A stretch of DNA of 64,000 nt from Otis tarda (GCA_026413225.1 CM048591.1:48159239-48223238), one strand, 5' to 3'; positions 1-15,056 are shown, numbered from the stretch's first letter. The notes: generated by a model not told the origin, from the sequence alone. Numbers and translations are program-made.

Positions 1-3000
1 CTACTGTTAAAGAGTTTCCTGCATTAATTTAATGATAGAATGGAAATTGCAATTTGGGAGCTCTTGACAAACACACTCTCTAGTTTTGTATGCTGAATTT
101 CAATAAATATATAGACTAATACAGGAATCTAATGGAAAGAAACATGAATTATCTTTAAAAAAAATGAAAACCAGAAAAGGAATGACACATTTGGATTAGT
201 TTAGACTGGAGAAGAGACTGATACTAACCTTCAAATGTGCAAGGGATGTTTAGGCTAGACAAAAAACTTTTAAGTGGAAGGTTAGAAGATGAAGCATATG
301 CAACCTGTATCACTGTAGGTCTTTAAGGAACATGTCAGATAAATACTAATAAAAATAATAAAATTAGTATAGCTGGTCCTGCTGTAGGCAGAAGGCTTCT
401 GATGCTCCCTTTTTCCACAGTTTTTGAAAACAATGGTTTTCTTTTAAACATTTTGATGAAGAATGACTTTAGGGAAGGAAACTTATTTTTTTTTTATATT
501 ATAGACATATTTGCATTTTTGTTCACAACAACTGGGACTTGACTCCAAACAAATTCATAGATCCATAAATAGTATGAGTAATTAGTGAAGGACTTGTACA
601 AAAACATTACTTCTTTTGCAGTTGGTGGTCTGTCCTGTAGCATCAGGGCCAAACAGCTGGTGCACTCCCATCTCATGCAATGGTATTATGGCTGCCACTT
701 TAATTTTTATGGCTTCTTCTGAAAACTGCAGTTAAGCCATAAGACTTAAGTAGGCATGAATCTGACAGCCATGCCTTGTGTGTTTGTGTAAGAAGAAGGA
801 TGCAGGTAGGGTGCCATGGCCAGCTAGAAAAGATTAGAGTACATGAGCTCCTGTGTGTGTCAGTTCTTCCAGGACCACATGTACTCCACATGTATGTGAA
901 TAAAACTGTCCTTAGCTGTTTTATGTTTAGTTTTGAAAGTGTATGCTTTGGAGTTGAAGATAGAACAGGAATTATTAGAAAGCATTGCTTCCATTGTCTT
1001 TTTCATAAAATACACTATAAAATCCAGAGAAAGCTGGACGGGAACTTTCTTTATACATCTCACTTTTTCTTCTCTCAGTCTTTGTTAAAACATCCTGGGC
1101 TTAATGAGTTGGAAAGTGATGGAATGACAAGGTGTCAACACCCACTCAAAATTGGAGAGGAGAGAACTTACTGCATCCATTTGACCACACGGTTCACATG
1201 GTGGGCTCTGAGCAAATCTTGATCTTACTGGAGTAATTTGCAAATCTCTCCTTAATGAGGCCAAGAATTTATCCTTCTTAAGGGCAACTGCTTAAATATT
1301 TTATAAAAGAGTTTCAGTTGAGGACACAAACCCTGTGTCACCTGAATTGCTACTTCTTACGGCATATGTTATAAATGCAAATCTTTTTAAATAAAGACAG
1401 GCTATATTACTGCTAAAGGTAATAGCATCAACAACGGGCATGGTCCCTGGCTGAAATAAACTGTTATGAATTTATTGATATTCAAAGGATCAGCATCATT
1501 TTACTGTGCCTGGCTGAAAATGCTTAGCAGTACTGTGTGGGTGCAAAAGGAATTGCTCGTGTCAAAATTTCAGCTGAAGTGGTCTTAACTGATTAATAAT
1601 GCTCCCTCCAGAAAGTAACAGTAACTGTAACTGATGACTCTCTCTTACTTTCTGTAAGTGCATATCTATATACGTCTATACGAACCTATGGACACATCAG
1701 CCTGTGCACAGTACCCATTAGCAGAGTGACTGCTGCCGGCTGCAGAGTTCTGAAGTCTCTGCCTACATGTCGCTTCATGGAAATCATGTCAGAATGATGT
1801 TCTAAGAATCACCTTATTCTGATTTTAAGCTTAATTTAAGCAGTGAGAAAAATAATATGGTTAAGGAAAAAAAAAAAAACCCTCTACTGTTATTCACCAT
1901 GTTTTTAATGTGTTTATTTTACACTCTTAAAATGAACAGCAAGATGTTACTCTACAGAAATATGCTATATACTAACAAGCTTCTTGATGTTTAGAGCCAT
2001 CCACATTTCAATTAGGCACTCATGAAAGATCACATTAAAGCCCTTTGTTGCCCATGATGGCCAACATATTTTGACCTGATTCACTTTCTATGTTTTAAGA
2101 GCGTTATTCTCTAGTCACAAGTAAAACAAACCTACAATTTTTTGAAATACAAGACAAATTTCGGTTTTAATGTTTGTCAGTGTGGCTTACAGAGCAGATC
2201 ACTCTATTTGATTTAAAACAGTTAAAACTCTAAATAAACATGGGAAGTAAAGGTACTACGTAAATAATGACAAATAATTCCTACTGACTATTAAAGAAGG
2301 TGATAAAATAGAACTTTGTCAAATGTTTAAATAACATTTGCAATGCCATGTTTGAATAATAGGAGCAGCTGAAAAGCATAGAGAACATGATCCTAACATC
2401 ACCTTTTCTCCTGCACTTATTTTTCACAGAGGCTGCAGTGCACAGAAACCACACATGTAGCATTTGCATGGAGGATGGCACTGACTACTCTGTGACACAT
2501 GGAAGAGAAGCACTGTCTGAGTGGCACTATCTACACTTGGCCCAGGATAGTCACCCAAGGGATAAACACAGTGTCTTTGAGGCAGAGGAGAGAAGCCCCC
2601 AGCTGGCTTCCAGGTCTGGGCAGATATGATGTGGTGTTGTCAAGCACCCTCACAAAGCAGTGCCCCTCTTTTTCTTCCCAAATCTCTGCCATCCTTTATC
2701 CTGTCCCAAATATCCTTTCACAGCTGCCCAGTCCCACCTGATTCATGTTTGCAATACTCTCAATTAAAAAATTAGTAATTAAAATGAAGCCCCTTTTGCC
2801 TATATTACTCCCAGCCTTTACACTGCTCCATCTGCCCACTCTCAATCCCCTTCTTTTTTTAAAAGACTCATTAGCATGTGATCTTGTCTCTGCCAGGATT
2901 CCCCAGTGCCATCTGCTCCCTTCCTAGATGATCAATCCCACCCAGATCACTGTTTACTATACACAAAAATCTGACACATTTTCTAAGCATTGGTTTTGGA

Positions 3001-5003
3001 GGATGTTTTTGTGATTCTCTACCAAAGTCAACTCCTATCGGCCTCTTCCCACATTGTCAAGGCCGTAGAAACAACACTGCTCCTTAGATGGTCTGATGTA
3101 TTCCCAGATCTGCAGGGCCTTTATGGCAACAGCATATTGGTGTCCCTCAGGCTATACAACCACGTCCTGTGTTATAATTTGTTTAAGACATTTAGCTTCT
3201 CTTGCCATGATAGAGTAAAGTAACACCTTTCCAACTCAACATACTCCTTGTGGAAAAACTCTGTGTCTATCTTAATCCTTCCAACACAAAAATACTAAGT
3301 TCATGTTATATTGTTGAAAAGAGCTTTCAAAACATACCTTTTCTCTTACATTTTCCCTATTGGTCCTCCTAGTTATTTTCATGGATGTTATGCTTGTGAA
3401 GAGGAGCAGTAAGCAATGTAATGCTGAAAAACTAATTTGGGAAAATAGTGATAGTGTATTGCCTCTGTTTATCAGAGAAAATATGTTGTAGGGAGAATTA
3501 TCCCAGCCTCTTTCCTGACATTTAAGCCAGGAACCCAGGTGGCTGACCTGCAATACTCTTGCTGCTCTTCACTACAAGCCCCTTCCCTTGAGTGAAATGG
3601 GACCTGCTGTAATTTTCCATGCCCACCTGTCTTTCCAGGAATCATCTAGGTCATCTCTTCAGTAATCTGAACTTCAGAAAATGCCTGGATATGACATTGA
3701 GGTCCAGGAGATTCATGCCCCAACATGTTCACCCCACATCGGTGGGTGAATGTTCTCCCATCGAGCCCACCATGGGCTCCCTGCTCTACACAGGGGTGCA
3801 CTAACTGTGCTTTAGATAATAATTGGATCAGGGCAGGAAAAATCCAGGAGCATTGTAAACCTATTTCTCTGGGTTTATACAGCCATACACTTTACACAGG
3901 GCAGAGGCTTTCAGTGCTAAGCATCAGAGTTTGCCCCTTTTAAGATCCAAATCTGCCATACTGGAAGAAAGTTTTGCTCCAAAAGCATATAAAATGGGCT
4001 ACTGAATTTGAGACCAATGAGTGTAAACATCTACAAGACCTAAAAAAACCCTCTGACCAACTAAGTTTTACTTATATTTTTGTATGACTTATTACTGGCT
4101 GTAAAATCTGTCACTGCAAATGTGGCGGGTCTTTAAACTTGAAAATATGTTCATTCCCCTCAGTGGAGGTTACCGTTGATGGGATCTCAGAGTGAGGTGG
4201 GGAAAGCTTGTTCCCTGTGATTTGTACACATTCAAACCATCAATGTGTAAATATTTTCAGGAATTATGTCAATTCAAAAAGCAGATTTTTAACTTCATAT
4301 ATAAGCCTCTTCAATACAGCAGTGTTTTGACAAGATACACAAGGTTGCTGATGCTATCTGCCAAGTGCAGTCATTGTGTTTGTGTCACAGTTGCAACTGC
4401 CTTTAGCATTAATGAAAGCTAGCACCTGAACTCAATTAGCGTTGTCCCCTCCTCTTCTGCAGCTGGATTTAGTGTATATATGTTTCTTACAGGTACTTTT
4501 TGAATCCTCCCTCATGCTAGTATGATTTCCTTGCTGTCCTTCTCCTCCAATTTCATTGAAATTGGTCTAAAAGGAAATAAAGATGAAAACATCTCTCATG
4601 CTTTCAGAGAACGAATTTACAGCCATGCTCCCCCATACAGATAAAAACCTCCCACTTTCTTCTCTAGTAATTTATTGTTCATTACAAAAGAAATACTAAG
4701 AGTATGGATTCATACAACATTTCTGTGTATGTCACTATTTGACAAACAGGATCTTAGAAAATATAAACTGTGTATTTCAGCTGGAGTAGTTCAGACACCA
4801 GATATACCCAAGTATACATGCTAGCTTCTTCAGTCCAGCTGTGTACATCTGAAGCTTATCTCTGAAGCCAGAAAAGATAGGACAATGGATTAAGCCCCAG
4901 AAAATGATTTTTCATGAAATCAATGATTCCAGGTAGGAATATATTAATTTTCAAAAAACATTCAAAGGACAATCTGAAGTGCTTTATTTTGGAATTAACT
5001 TAC
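1..5003. other. AT-rich unique non-coding sequence
   Basis: No gene is recognised. Reading frames are short, and none shows a known domain or a codon pattern better than chance. The longest, 148 codons on the plus strand at 776-1222, resembles nothing I know. A short A-run lies at about 1868-1879. No LINE or LTR similarity was seen before the solo LTR that starts at 5004. Confidence 0.6.
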
Positions 5004-5560
5004 TGTCCTGGTTTCAGCAGGGCTGTAGTTAATTTTCTTCTCAGTAGCCAGTGTGTTTTGGATTTCATATGTGAAGAATGTTGATAAACACCCTGATGTT
5101 ATGAGTTGTTGCTGATGAGACCAAGGACAGTGTCCAGCTTTCCAGGTCTTGCTAATGTGCAGGTGCAGGAACCTGGGAGGGATACAGCCAGACAGTTGAC
5201 CCAAACTGGCCAAAGAGAGTATTCCATGCCATAAACGTCATGCGCAGTATATAAGAGGGGACTGACTGAGGCAAGGCATGGCTCCCTTTCTCTCCTTTGC
5301 TTGCTGCTTGATTTTGTTTCCACAATCATTGCTGAGGACGGGCTGTATCAGTCACTGGGACATTGGGTAGTGAGAAATGGTGCATTGTTCATTTTCTATA
5401 TTTTAATACCCTTATACTCTGTTATTACTGTAATTTTCCTTTGCTAGTCTAGTAAACTGTCTTCATCTCAACCCGCAAGTTTTCCTTCCCAATTCTCTCC
5501 CTCATCCCACTGGGAAGGGTGAGCGAGAAACTGTGTGGTAACTAGGACTAAACCACAACA
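5004..5560 (+). mobile_element. Solo LTR of an avian endogenous retrovirus, with 5-bp target-site duplication
   Basis: The element begins TGTCCTGGTTTCAGC and ends ACCACAACA, so it has the TG...CA termini of a retroviral LTR. It is flanked by a perfect 5-bp direct repeat, CTTAC, at 4999-5003 and 5561-5565, which marks the insertion boundaries exactly. A TATA-like TATATAAG lies 245 bp into the element. No internal retroviral genes flank it, so it is a solo LTR left by recombination between the two ends of a provirus. A 5-bp duplication fits class III (ERVL-like) avian elements better than the usual 4 or 6 bp of other classes, but the family name is inferred. A second copy lies at 33411-34076. 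Confidence 0.88.
5248..5255 (+). promoter_or_regulatory. TATA-like box in the solo LTR
   Basis: TATATAAG lies about 245 bp from the LTR 5' end, and the related LTR at 33411-34076 has the same box about 242 bp from its own 5' end. The conserved spacing supports a former U3 core promoter. Present activity is unknown. Confidence 0.5.
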
Positions 5561-8500
5561 CTTACCATACTAGGCTTTCTAGAGTCAGTTGGAAGACATT
5601 TAGTATGATGTTTTATCTGACTGATAAATCTGCCTGAGCTCCAAGGCAAATCAATAGGGAGATAAGGTAAGGGCGACTTTCCAGTGAGATTTTTCTAACA
5701 TGCAAACATGCCCTCAGATCTGAAAGAGCCTGGAATTCATCATTAAAGGAGTCAAGCTGTTTGCTCATTGCGACAGCCCTTCATCAGTTATCAATGCAAC
5801 AAAAAAGCTGAAGAAAACTCCTTGCAGGAATGAAATGGGCAGGCTGCAATACCATGGTGTCAGAGAGACTTGTCATACAAACACCTTCCCTTGCTTTCTC
5901 TTAGATGGCTGCAAAAAGAAGATAAATGATAGCTGATGACAGAATTGTTACCTACCTTTCCACTTATTACCACCTTTAAAAACACTTTTGAAAAATTCTG
6001 CAAAACACTGCAAGTCTGACAACTGCTTATGCTGGGATAGGCCCCCTGGGAATGCACTTTGTCAAAATTTCACAGTGAGCCTTGCTTCCTTGCTGCCCTT
6101 GGAAAAACCTAGGTAGTAAATTCTTTGTGTATTGGCCCTGTCTGCTGAGAGACTAGCATACTATTCCTTGTTCCTGTCTCCAGATGCTCTTGTGTTTCAA
6201 GGTCACTTTAGGGGGTAATATCACTTTAGGCAAGGTATGCCTTTTTTTTCCAAACAAGAACTACCCACCCAGTTCTTTGACGGAGAGAGAGAAAGTCCAC
6301 ATTTCTGCTTTACTAAGAATGCTATCTGAACGACTTATATTGTGACTAAATGTATGTATTACCATCTTTATAGCTAAGCAAGAATTACAGGAAGTACATA
6401 AAGTTGCCCTAATTGCTCAGAATCCTTATTCAATTTCTATCATAAAGGAAAAAAAATAACATTGTTATGCAGTGGTTTGGAAGTAGATCTTCATTATCAA
6501 AGAAGCTGCAATTTTAGTATTACAAAAATAAAAATCAGATACAAAAGAACCCATCTTCATTGCATAGCTTCTCCAATGTACTTTGAACACATACATTCCA
6601 TAGATAATCAGATTATAGGCACATATAATATAGGCACATATCACAAATATTATGATTCCAGTTTTTAAACTGAATATAAACTTGAAGGAGTGATTTCAAC
6701 TCATAAGCAAGATTTCACTTACTAAGGGAAAACACAGAGGTAAAAATGTGAATCTGAATGACCACTAAGTATGTCTGGATATTGGTATGTTAACTTGGCT
6801 CAGCAACTAACTGGTTCACTGAGCCATTTTTTTCACACCTTGCATTTAATACTGATCGTTAATAACAAGCACATACTATGTAGCTTTCAGTAATGTGACT
6901 TTGTCTACCTCAACGGTTCACTAATAAGTGATAGACTTCTACAGTTCCACTTCAGATCTTTTAAGTGTTAAATATAGAACTGAGTTTTCTGGTTTGGGTT
7001 AGTACCTTCTTCTGGTACTCTGCCTCCACAATATACATTTGGATTATGAATGTGGTAAAATGTCATCCACTTTAGCAGCTTGCTGTAACATCTCTTATCC
7101 TCAGTCATTATTCCCAGTCACAGTAAGTTTCACATCTGCAAAAGGTCACTGTGCTGCATCTTTAGTCAGTCACTAATTTAGTGAAAGAAGCCTTTTCTAT
7201 CTGAAGCGGTGTAGGTAAACTTGACTGTAAATTTTTTTAGCAACTTTCTTCTGACACCACTCACAGATAGTGTTAAGGCACTGAAAATATGCCTTTGTGT
7301 GAAGTAGTTCCCTCTGCTTTGAAAATTTCAGGCAAGCTGGTCGCTATATTTATGCAACTGGAAAACTGTGCAGAGCAACCAACTAGCATACTGCAAACTC
7401 ACTCCTCTATCTCACTGCTTCTCTATGCAGAATCTAAGCAGTAGGATACAGGCAATCAATACAATCGAGTATCTGTCACTTAATGACTTACTGCTTATTG
7501 CCATGATCATGCACACGCCAGCTGTGAATCAAAACATTTTCACCTTGATTTCAAAGAGGGAGATTGAAACAATTATATTGTAACCAACCTGCTTAGTTAT
7601 TAAATCACTACCTAAACCACATCCAGTTGTACACCCACAACCTAGCATACATATTCCTAATTTATTACTTAGGACAGTTGAGTCCTGAGTGCCTTCTTGA
7701 CAGGCTACATTTATACTAGAAATTTTAAAGTTGTCATTCTCCAGACTGCTGCAGGACAGTCTGGTTTTGGTCATTATTACTATTAGGAGTATGACCGAAT
7801 GGCACAGAGGTGAACATCCAGAGACTTGCCTACAGCAGTTTTCATTGCTGCAACAAGTGGTAATGTTGTAGCAATGTTAGGTATGGATGTGATGTTAGCA
7901 AAGGCAGTAAAAGCTCAAGTAAGAATCAAGAATTTAGGGAAATCAACAATTTAGTTGAACTAGAGTGAGTCTAACCTTAAATATTCATCCAAAGAAGACA
8001 AAGTGCCCAGAGCGCTACCTTAAGTCTTTCCACAAAGCTGGTCACAAGAAAAATCCTTGCACTTGGAGAGAAAATGGCTGGTTGGGCAAAATGAAGTCCT
8101 GGTTTCTGCAAAGGCTTGGCAACAGTTAGATCTCATTTTCAAAAAGACACATGGTGTTCTCAGGACACATAGTGCAGAAATATAGTATTTTAAACACATT
8201 TAGGCTCCTCAACCTCAGTCAAGCACTAGTTACAATTAAACAGACAACATTAAAATTTCAGGTCATTGCCTTTCCCAGGCTGACCAGAGGTAAAACATTA
8301 ACACCAATTTGGTCAGCTGGCCACCTCAGAGAGTCACCTAAGATGGAAAAGGAGTAGCAAAACCAAACAACAATTATCTGCCTCTTGTTTTGCCTCATCT
8401 ATTGTTGGAAGTTAAAGGAGCATTGAGATGAGAGAACGTTTATTTAATGATTTATTTAAAAGCAGAAGGATTTTGTAATGAAATACTCTATGCTGCCTTT

Positions 8501-11245
8501 ATGTTGACCTTTGTCTTCCCTGGCTTGGAATTGCTTATCATCATATGGAGGAAGTAAATTTTCCTGTTTTCCTGTTTTAATAGATAATCTGTATGTATCT
8601 TTCCCACAGAGACATAGGAGTCAGAAGTAGTATGAAACCATTCAAACAAGAAAACTTGCTTAGAAAAGCATAGTATTTGTGGAATCATAAAGTAATCAGG
8701 TTGATATCAATTAAATAAAAAGTTCTGTTTCTTATTAATTTGACCAAATTGAACCTGACAGCAACTCTTTCACTGTTGTGGTGAGTTATTACTATTTTCC
8801 AGAGCAGAGAAGTAATTGTCTGATCATGTGTGGAATCACTGCTGCATCCACCCTCCCATGCCATTTGTAAAGTCTGTCATTAGAAGCAGCAGTCTGTAGC
8901 TGGGGTTTCCACTAGACTCATATAAATGGGTGAAAAGCAGTAGGCTCCTGGGAAAAACAGAAAATCTGGCAGGCTTACCTGAGATAATTGTTGTTTTCAT
9001 GGTTTTTCTGGTCTAGCCTGAAGCAGGAAGAAACAGAAACAACACCAAAAAAAAGTGTGTAGCTACTCTTTTTCCAACCTAGTTTCATAATCTCAAGAAG
9101 TTTGGATAGGTTTCAACGAATCACCAGAAAGTTCAGATGCTTACCTCAATGGGACCTCAGATGCTTTTAAGGCTCACCCAGCAGAATGATTCCTATGTAA
9201 TTCAGACTAGCTACTGAAAGGCTGGCTGTGGAGAGATCTTGGAGTTTTCTGTTCCCAATGAAAATACAATTCAGGAACATTGTGCAGAGCTAAAGTTTGT
9301 GAAAAGGACTGTGAGTACTACAGCATTCTTTCTATTTGCATTCCATATAAACATTAGCTAGGATTTATGTATTAATATCTTCAAAGCACTTTTTAAGCAT
9401 TAGCTAATTTTCTGTTTTAACAAGTATCATTAAAAAATTCTGGCACGTTATCCAGCCTGGTTGTTACCTGTGAGAATTAGGTTGTACACGGACAGGCTGA
9501 AAAAAAAAAGTAGGATTTATCCTTCTAACAGGGTGCACATCTGGCATGCACAAGGAACCCATGTGTTATGTGCCCGTGAGAAATCTTCAGCAAAAATAGG
9601 TCTCTAAAGTGGTGCTGTTGACTTACAAAATAAGGCTGCAGTCCAGCAAGCAGTAGGACTGATGACTGTACAGCACAAGATGTAGCTCCTTCTTTGCCTA
9701 ATATTACGGTCGTGCTTATGTGTTTGCAGAATCAGGGTGCAAATACAATTCTTTAACAGTGAGATTTTAGCATGAATGGGACATCAGTAGCTCTTAAAAC
9801 AGATCTGAAAAGCCTCATGATGTCACTCAATTTTCCAGGCTTGACATTTATTAAAGTATAATAAATATTTGCAGGGATAAGGGAAAGGGTGAGCACTTTG
9901 ATTTTCCCACTTTGACTTTCATGAGACAGATTTAATTGGACAAAATTTCTGCCGCATTCACAATATTAAAAATAACTCAACAAATTCAGAGTTGTCTTTT
10001 TTTTTTTCAGAAATAAGGACAAGTAGCCAAGCACCGTATCCATTATGAAGGGCAAAAAAAATCCCTAAGACTTTTAAAAGACTCGTAAGTCCTTAAAAAC
10101 TACCTTCAGCTTGTACTGGGAGGTGACACTGCTCATGCTTATGGTGAAAAACAAAGGTGTGACTGCAGCAGCGTCAGACCTATGTGTGGTAGCTGGAAGG
10201 GCAATGGGGTGCTGATGCCTAGATCCAGCATCAGCTGCAGGGCTATTATTCTGGGCAACTTTCTCAATAGTTATAGGGTCAGGGCCTGCAGTGTCCAAGT
10301 TCAGGCATTCAGGGAGTGACTAACTTGGGTTTGACACCTTGTAACAGTGGCAGGTGCCTTGGGAAGGAGCCTTGCCAAAGGATATGTCCCCCTACTCCTC
10401 CTTCTTCCATCAGGATGCTAAGGCTTGCTAACAATTCACATGGTCTTAGCTAGCAAAGATGTTCAGTTAGTGACTCAGGTGTGAATTTGCAGATATTTCC
10501 TGTGACGTTGCCTTCATGGCTGTCATCTAGCAGTAGATGCCTTTGTTCTACCTTTATGGGAGCTGGACAGCCAATATTTTAAGCCAGGATTTGCTCTGCT
10601 TGTTGTCTCCCTCAGACAGCTAACCCAGTGCTCTTAACTTTCCTGCCAATGAAGGCATAAAGCTTGTGAAATTATCTTCACTAGCCATAAAACCTATTGT
10701 TCTCTCCTCCAAATGAACAAAAAACCACAAAACACTTCTTGAAAATAAACAGATGGGAACAAAAAGCCATTTGGTATCAAACCATGGCAATAACTGCTGG
10801 TCAGACATTCCTCTCTCTGAGTTCACAACATGGGGCTGGATCTGTAGAGTTTGAATGGTAGAAATATTAAACTGCCCGCTCAAGCTCTACCTGGCAATGG
10901 AGCAGAATGGCCAGTTCATGGCAAGGAACAGTTGAAGTCTCTCCCCTAGCTTTGAAGAAAGATCACAGGGTAAACACCTTGAGTAAAAACTTTTCCAAAT
11001 TAGCAGAATTTGGCCTTCTGTGAGAAATCAGAGATATGCCGCACAATGCTGCTGAGTCTTTCTAGGAAAGTTAAAGGAAAGTTGCTCACAGGAAAAGAGC
11101 TACAGATAAAAGAGATACTTTCCTTCTAACATCAACCATGTGATTGTCCTGTGGAGTGCTATGCAAAATTTACACTTTTAGGATAATGATTGTAAAACAT
11201 GGCTCCTTTATAGTTTGCTTTTTCAGTTTTGGCTGAGAACTCCTC

Positions 11246-11301
11246 AGCTGCGATTAAGCTTTACTCTTACTTAAGCTGCGATTAAGCTTTACTCTTTGGA
11301 A
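11246..11301. repeat. 28-bp tandem duplication, two copies
   Basis: A 23-bp string starting AGCTGCGATTAAGC occurs at 11246-11268 and again at 11274-11296 with no mismatch, giving a 28-bp period. It looks like a small replication-slippage duplication. Confidence 0.85.
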
Positions 11302-13156
11302 TGCATTTTTTAACTTCTGTTCAGTAAATTGCAGCATGCTGATTTTCACATTTGCTTTTGAGCTCTCTTTTATGTTATGCAAGTCCTGATGGCAGTGATG
11401 TCTTTCGCTCTTGCCCATGTACATCACTAAACACTATGGCTTTCCTCATTCTCTGCATCACCTGAACACATGCTCATATTTCCCCTGACTGTGGCCTTAG
11501 TCTTTCTTGCATCAGTCACAAAATTATTGGATTGAATTTATATTGGAAAAAGCCTTGCTCCAGACTGCATGCACAAGTTTTAACATGCTGGCACTCTGAA
11601 CCAAGAGGCCCACACTGTGTTATGGTGTTATAGCTGTGAAATAATGATATATGCCATATACTTTACCTTTGAATGCTATGTTTGTGAGGGATTTGGATAT
11701 GTAAGATTACATCTTCTAAATCAGTCTGTGCTACTTGATTGATCTTCAAACATGTGGGAAAAGTTAGCTTAATAAAGAATCTGCCAAGTAAGAATTTTTT
11801 TTTTTTGTTACTCATTTCGACCTTCCTGTCCTATACAGTGGGGGAAGCAGGACCTAATTTATAAAGTCATTTCCTATTCCCAAAAGCTTACTTGAATCCT
11901 TTGATGTCGCTAACTCTAAGCAAGGCTTCTTGGAATGTTTCATCCTACTCAGATTTTTGTCAGATTATGAGTACATTTGCTGGTTTAAACACTTTTCAAA
12001 TGCCTATATAAAGATAGAGTCTCTTAACATAAGCTGTGCTGAAAAATGTCTGTCATGCCATTTGAAAAACCTTAACTAGTTTTAAAAATAATCTCAATTT
12101 TTAAAAAGGTGTTTGGGCAACTTAGTAACTAGTAATTCATGTGACTAAGAGGAAGCAGGGAGTAAAAGAGATAAAACCAAAGCATAACATATGTATCTTC
12201 AGCTACACACAAAATGAATTATCTGGAATTGATAATAATGATATAACGATTTGCCATGGGTAGTGTGAGCATTTCTGTGGCCTTTTGCTTGCTTTATTTT
12301 ATATTACCAACTATTTGAGTCAACTGGACAGAAATATGGTTCCAAGTGATTTTTGAGCTCTTCTAATGAGACTGTGAGGTTCCCAGTATGCAAATCATGT
12401 AGAATAACTTCATTGTATTTCTAGAGATACAGGTGAAAACTGGAGGCTCTTACCACATCACCGCACTGTGGTCTTCTCACTGCCTCCCTGCCTCCCAGAC
12501 TGGCCAGTTTTAAAACCATATTCTCGTTCTTTGTATATATGCTTTAGCTATTTAAGCAGAGCCACTGCTATCTAGTGGAATTAACTTTTCTATGAGTCTT
12601 GATGTAACATGATGCGTATTGGAAAGGGGTAAATATTGGGGAGCAGATCATGCACTTTTGTGGGGTTGGACTCAGCTAACAGTTCAGCTTTCAAGCTTTA
12701 AGAGCCACGCAACAAAGCAGCTTTCCTGAAACAGGCTGGGTAGGCCTGTGGCCTGCTTCCTTTTAAGTGGATCTGCATGGAGAGGCAATAGCTTCCTTTG
12801 AAAAAATCGTAGACAGGTGATGGCTTCTCCCCTGCTCTCTCTTAACCCTTACAGAACTCTGATGAGCTGTAGGCCATTTTCTAGAGCATGCAATAATTTC
12901 AGTAGCAGTATTACAGATTTTTTGGGGGTTTGGGTTTTTTTTTCCTTCAAAAATAACTCAGTCCTCAACACGCTGGGTTCTGAAAGCAGTGAACCGTGTT
13001 CATGATCTGCTCAGGCAGCAGCCTTTCTGTTTCATTTAATACAGGCTTGGTGTTTTAGTCATAATTGAACTACCTATTAAAATCAATTATAGCCTCCTGC
13101 CTTCTCATCTGTTTGTTTGCTGCAAGTGGGAAGCAGATTCTGACCTGAAAACACTC

Positions 13157-13184
13157 TTTTTTTTTGTGTGTGTGTGTGTGTGTT
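13157..13184. repeat. Poly-T and (TG)n microsatellite
   Basis: A run of nine T is followed directly by about nine TG dinucleotides. This is an ordinary simple repeat. Confidence 0.9.
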
Positions 13185-15012
13185 TCAGTTAGTTTGCTAC
13201 TGCTCTTTCAGCTAGGTACTAATGAGTCATGATGACTTACACTGGGCCTCTGTAAGTGCTTTCATACTCTCTTTTCTCCTCCTGAACTCCTCCCTGCTTA
13301 AAATTCTCAGCAAATGTCATTAGTGCAGTGTTCTGCCTCTTTCTTAGCTCACTAGGTAGCATTGATCCTCCCGAGAAGAGCGAAGGTTGGAACAGCTGAC
13401 TAATTACCCTGAAAGTACATGGAGGGGAGAGCTGGGAACACCCAGATTGCTCACAAAATTACAGGTTGCAAGTCACTGAGTGGAAAAGGAAGAAGACAGC
13501 ATGAACAAGCCAGTGATGAATCCAGCAGCATCACTTTGCTGTTCTCCCCCACAGTCCCTTAGTCATGCTGCTTCGGGGCAGTGGTGTGACAGAGACATAA
13601 GGGGGCATCCCTCCTTCCATTCCTCTTCTTGTCTTGGGAAAAAATTAACCACGCTGTGCTCTTACCGACTTCAGCTGAATGCCTGAATATCCTCACCTTT
13701 TTAATCAGTGGAAAAGAGCAAAGATACAATGAGAAGGGATAAATCTTGTCTGAACATATCTACTGCAACCTGTGGAGGAAGCAGAAAAAGAGAGTGAAAA
13801 GCCTCTTCAGTTTGCTCAAAATGACATTTGTGTTGTAATTCTTTATGGAGCTGTAGCAAGTTGATAGCAGCACTGAGCAATTAGGAGACCATTCTGTGAC
13901 AAAAATACAGCTGAAGCTCAGCCTGAATGGTTAGGTTACAGACTGAGGACCTGGGAAGTGGGTGCTCTGTCTATTTTCAGAGGTCAAACTGCTCAGCGCC
14001 AAACTCTCATAGATTTGAGGCCCATAGTTTGTTCGTTATCACTCTTTCTCCCTGATGCAAATCATGAAGTGATTTGTTACACACATTTTCACAAGGCAGG
14101 GTGGGGCAACAAATGTTTGTGAATTTTTGCTGTGAGACTTACTGGCTGCCTTAATTGTGGGAAGCTTCTGTGCAGTGTTTCTACTATGTTTAGGAAACAC
14201 ATTGTCTGCTTGTATATGTGTATTTGTGTGTGACTGCAATATATTTGTGTATCGACAGCACTTGCGTTTTCAGCAGTATATCCCTCTGTTTATTTTGGCC
14301 TCTATGGAGATGGAATGATAAAGTTGTGTTTTGGTATTATGCACTTGTTGAGTTTAGATCAAAGCTGAAGCTATGATGGGAAGCACACAGTACTATACTG
14401 TGACCTCATATGCACATGACTTCAGGCCCCTAGAATGATCAAGTTTATTTCCAAAGAGGGGTAGGTTTCCTGGGGAGAACTGATATTTTCACTATATTTC
14501 AGGGGAGGGAAATGAGCAACCTTTAGGATACAATTAGAGACATAAATGCCTTGAGTCCCATTTTGCTTGCATTCTGGTTCCAGGAAATCAGTTGTTGGTG
14601 CTCTGAATGTCTGTACACAAGTGCAAGACGTTCCTCTTAAATATATTCAATTTTTCGTGTGTCACAAGGCAGCAGGGTATTTGGGGGTTTTAGAGTTTTA
14701 GAATCAATACAAAATTTAAGTAAAAACACACATTCAACAGGTTTCAGTAGTTTCTTCACTTAAAATACATTACGTCCTTGCTTTCCACTTGGGCAATCTC
14801 CCCAGTGCTTTCTGAAATGATCCACTTCCCTGTTTTTAGTATTTAGATTCCATTGATGAACCTTTTTAGCCAACCTAAAAATATGTAGAGCCTGCTCATA
14901 TGAACAGAGTGTCTAGCACTCCTTCTCCTCACATTTGTAACCTTGACAGTACAGAGAAAGCTCTTGCTTTCCCTCCTACTTTCATTGTCTTAAAAAAAAA
15001 TTAGTGTGGTAG

Positions 15013-15056
15013 CTTCTTTCTTTCATTTTTCTTTCTTTCTTGCTTTCTTTCTTTGT
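15013..15056. repeat. Imperfect (CTTT)n tetranucleotide tract
   Basis: Interrupted CTTT repeats on the plus strand form a short polypyrimidine tract upstream of the CR1 fragment. Confidence 0.8.

Noticed and set aside
776..1222. 148-codon plus-strand frame
   Set aside because: No recognisable domain, a competing frame on the other strand, and length within chance for a 64-kb window.
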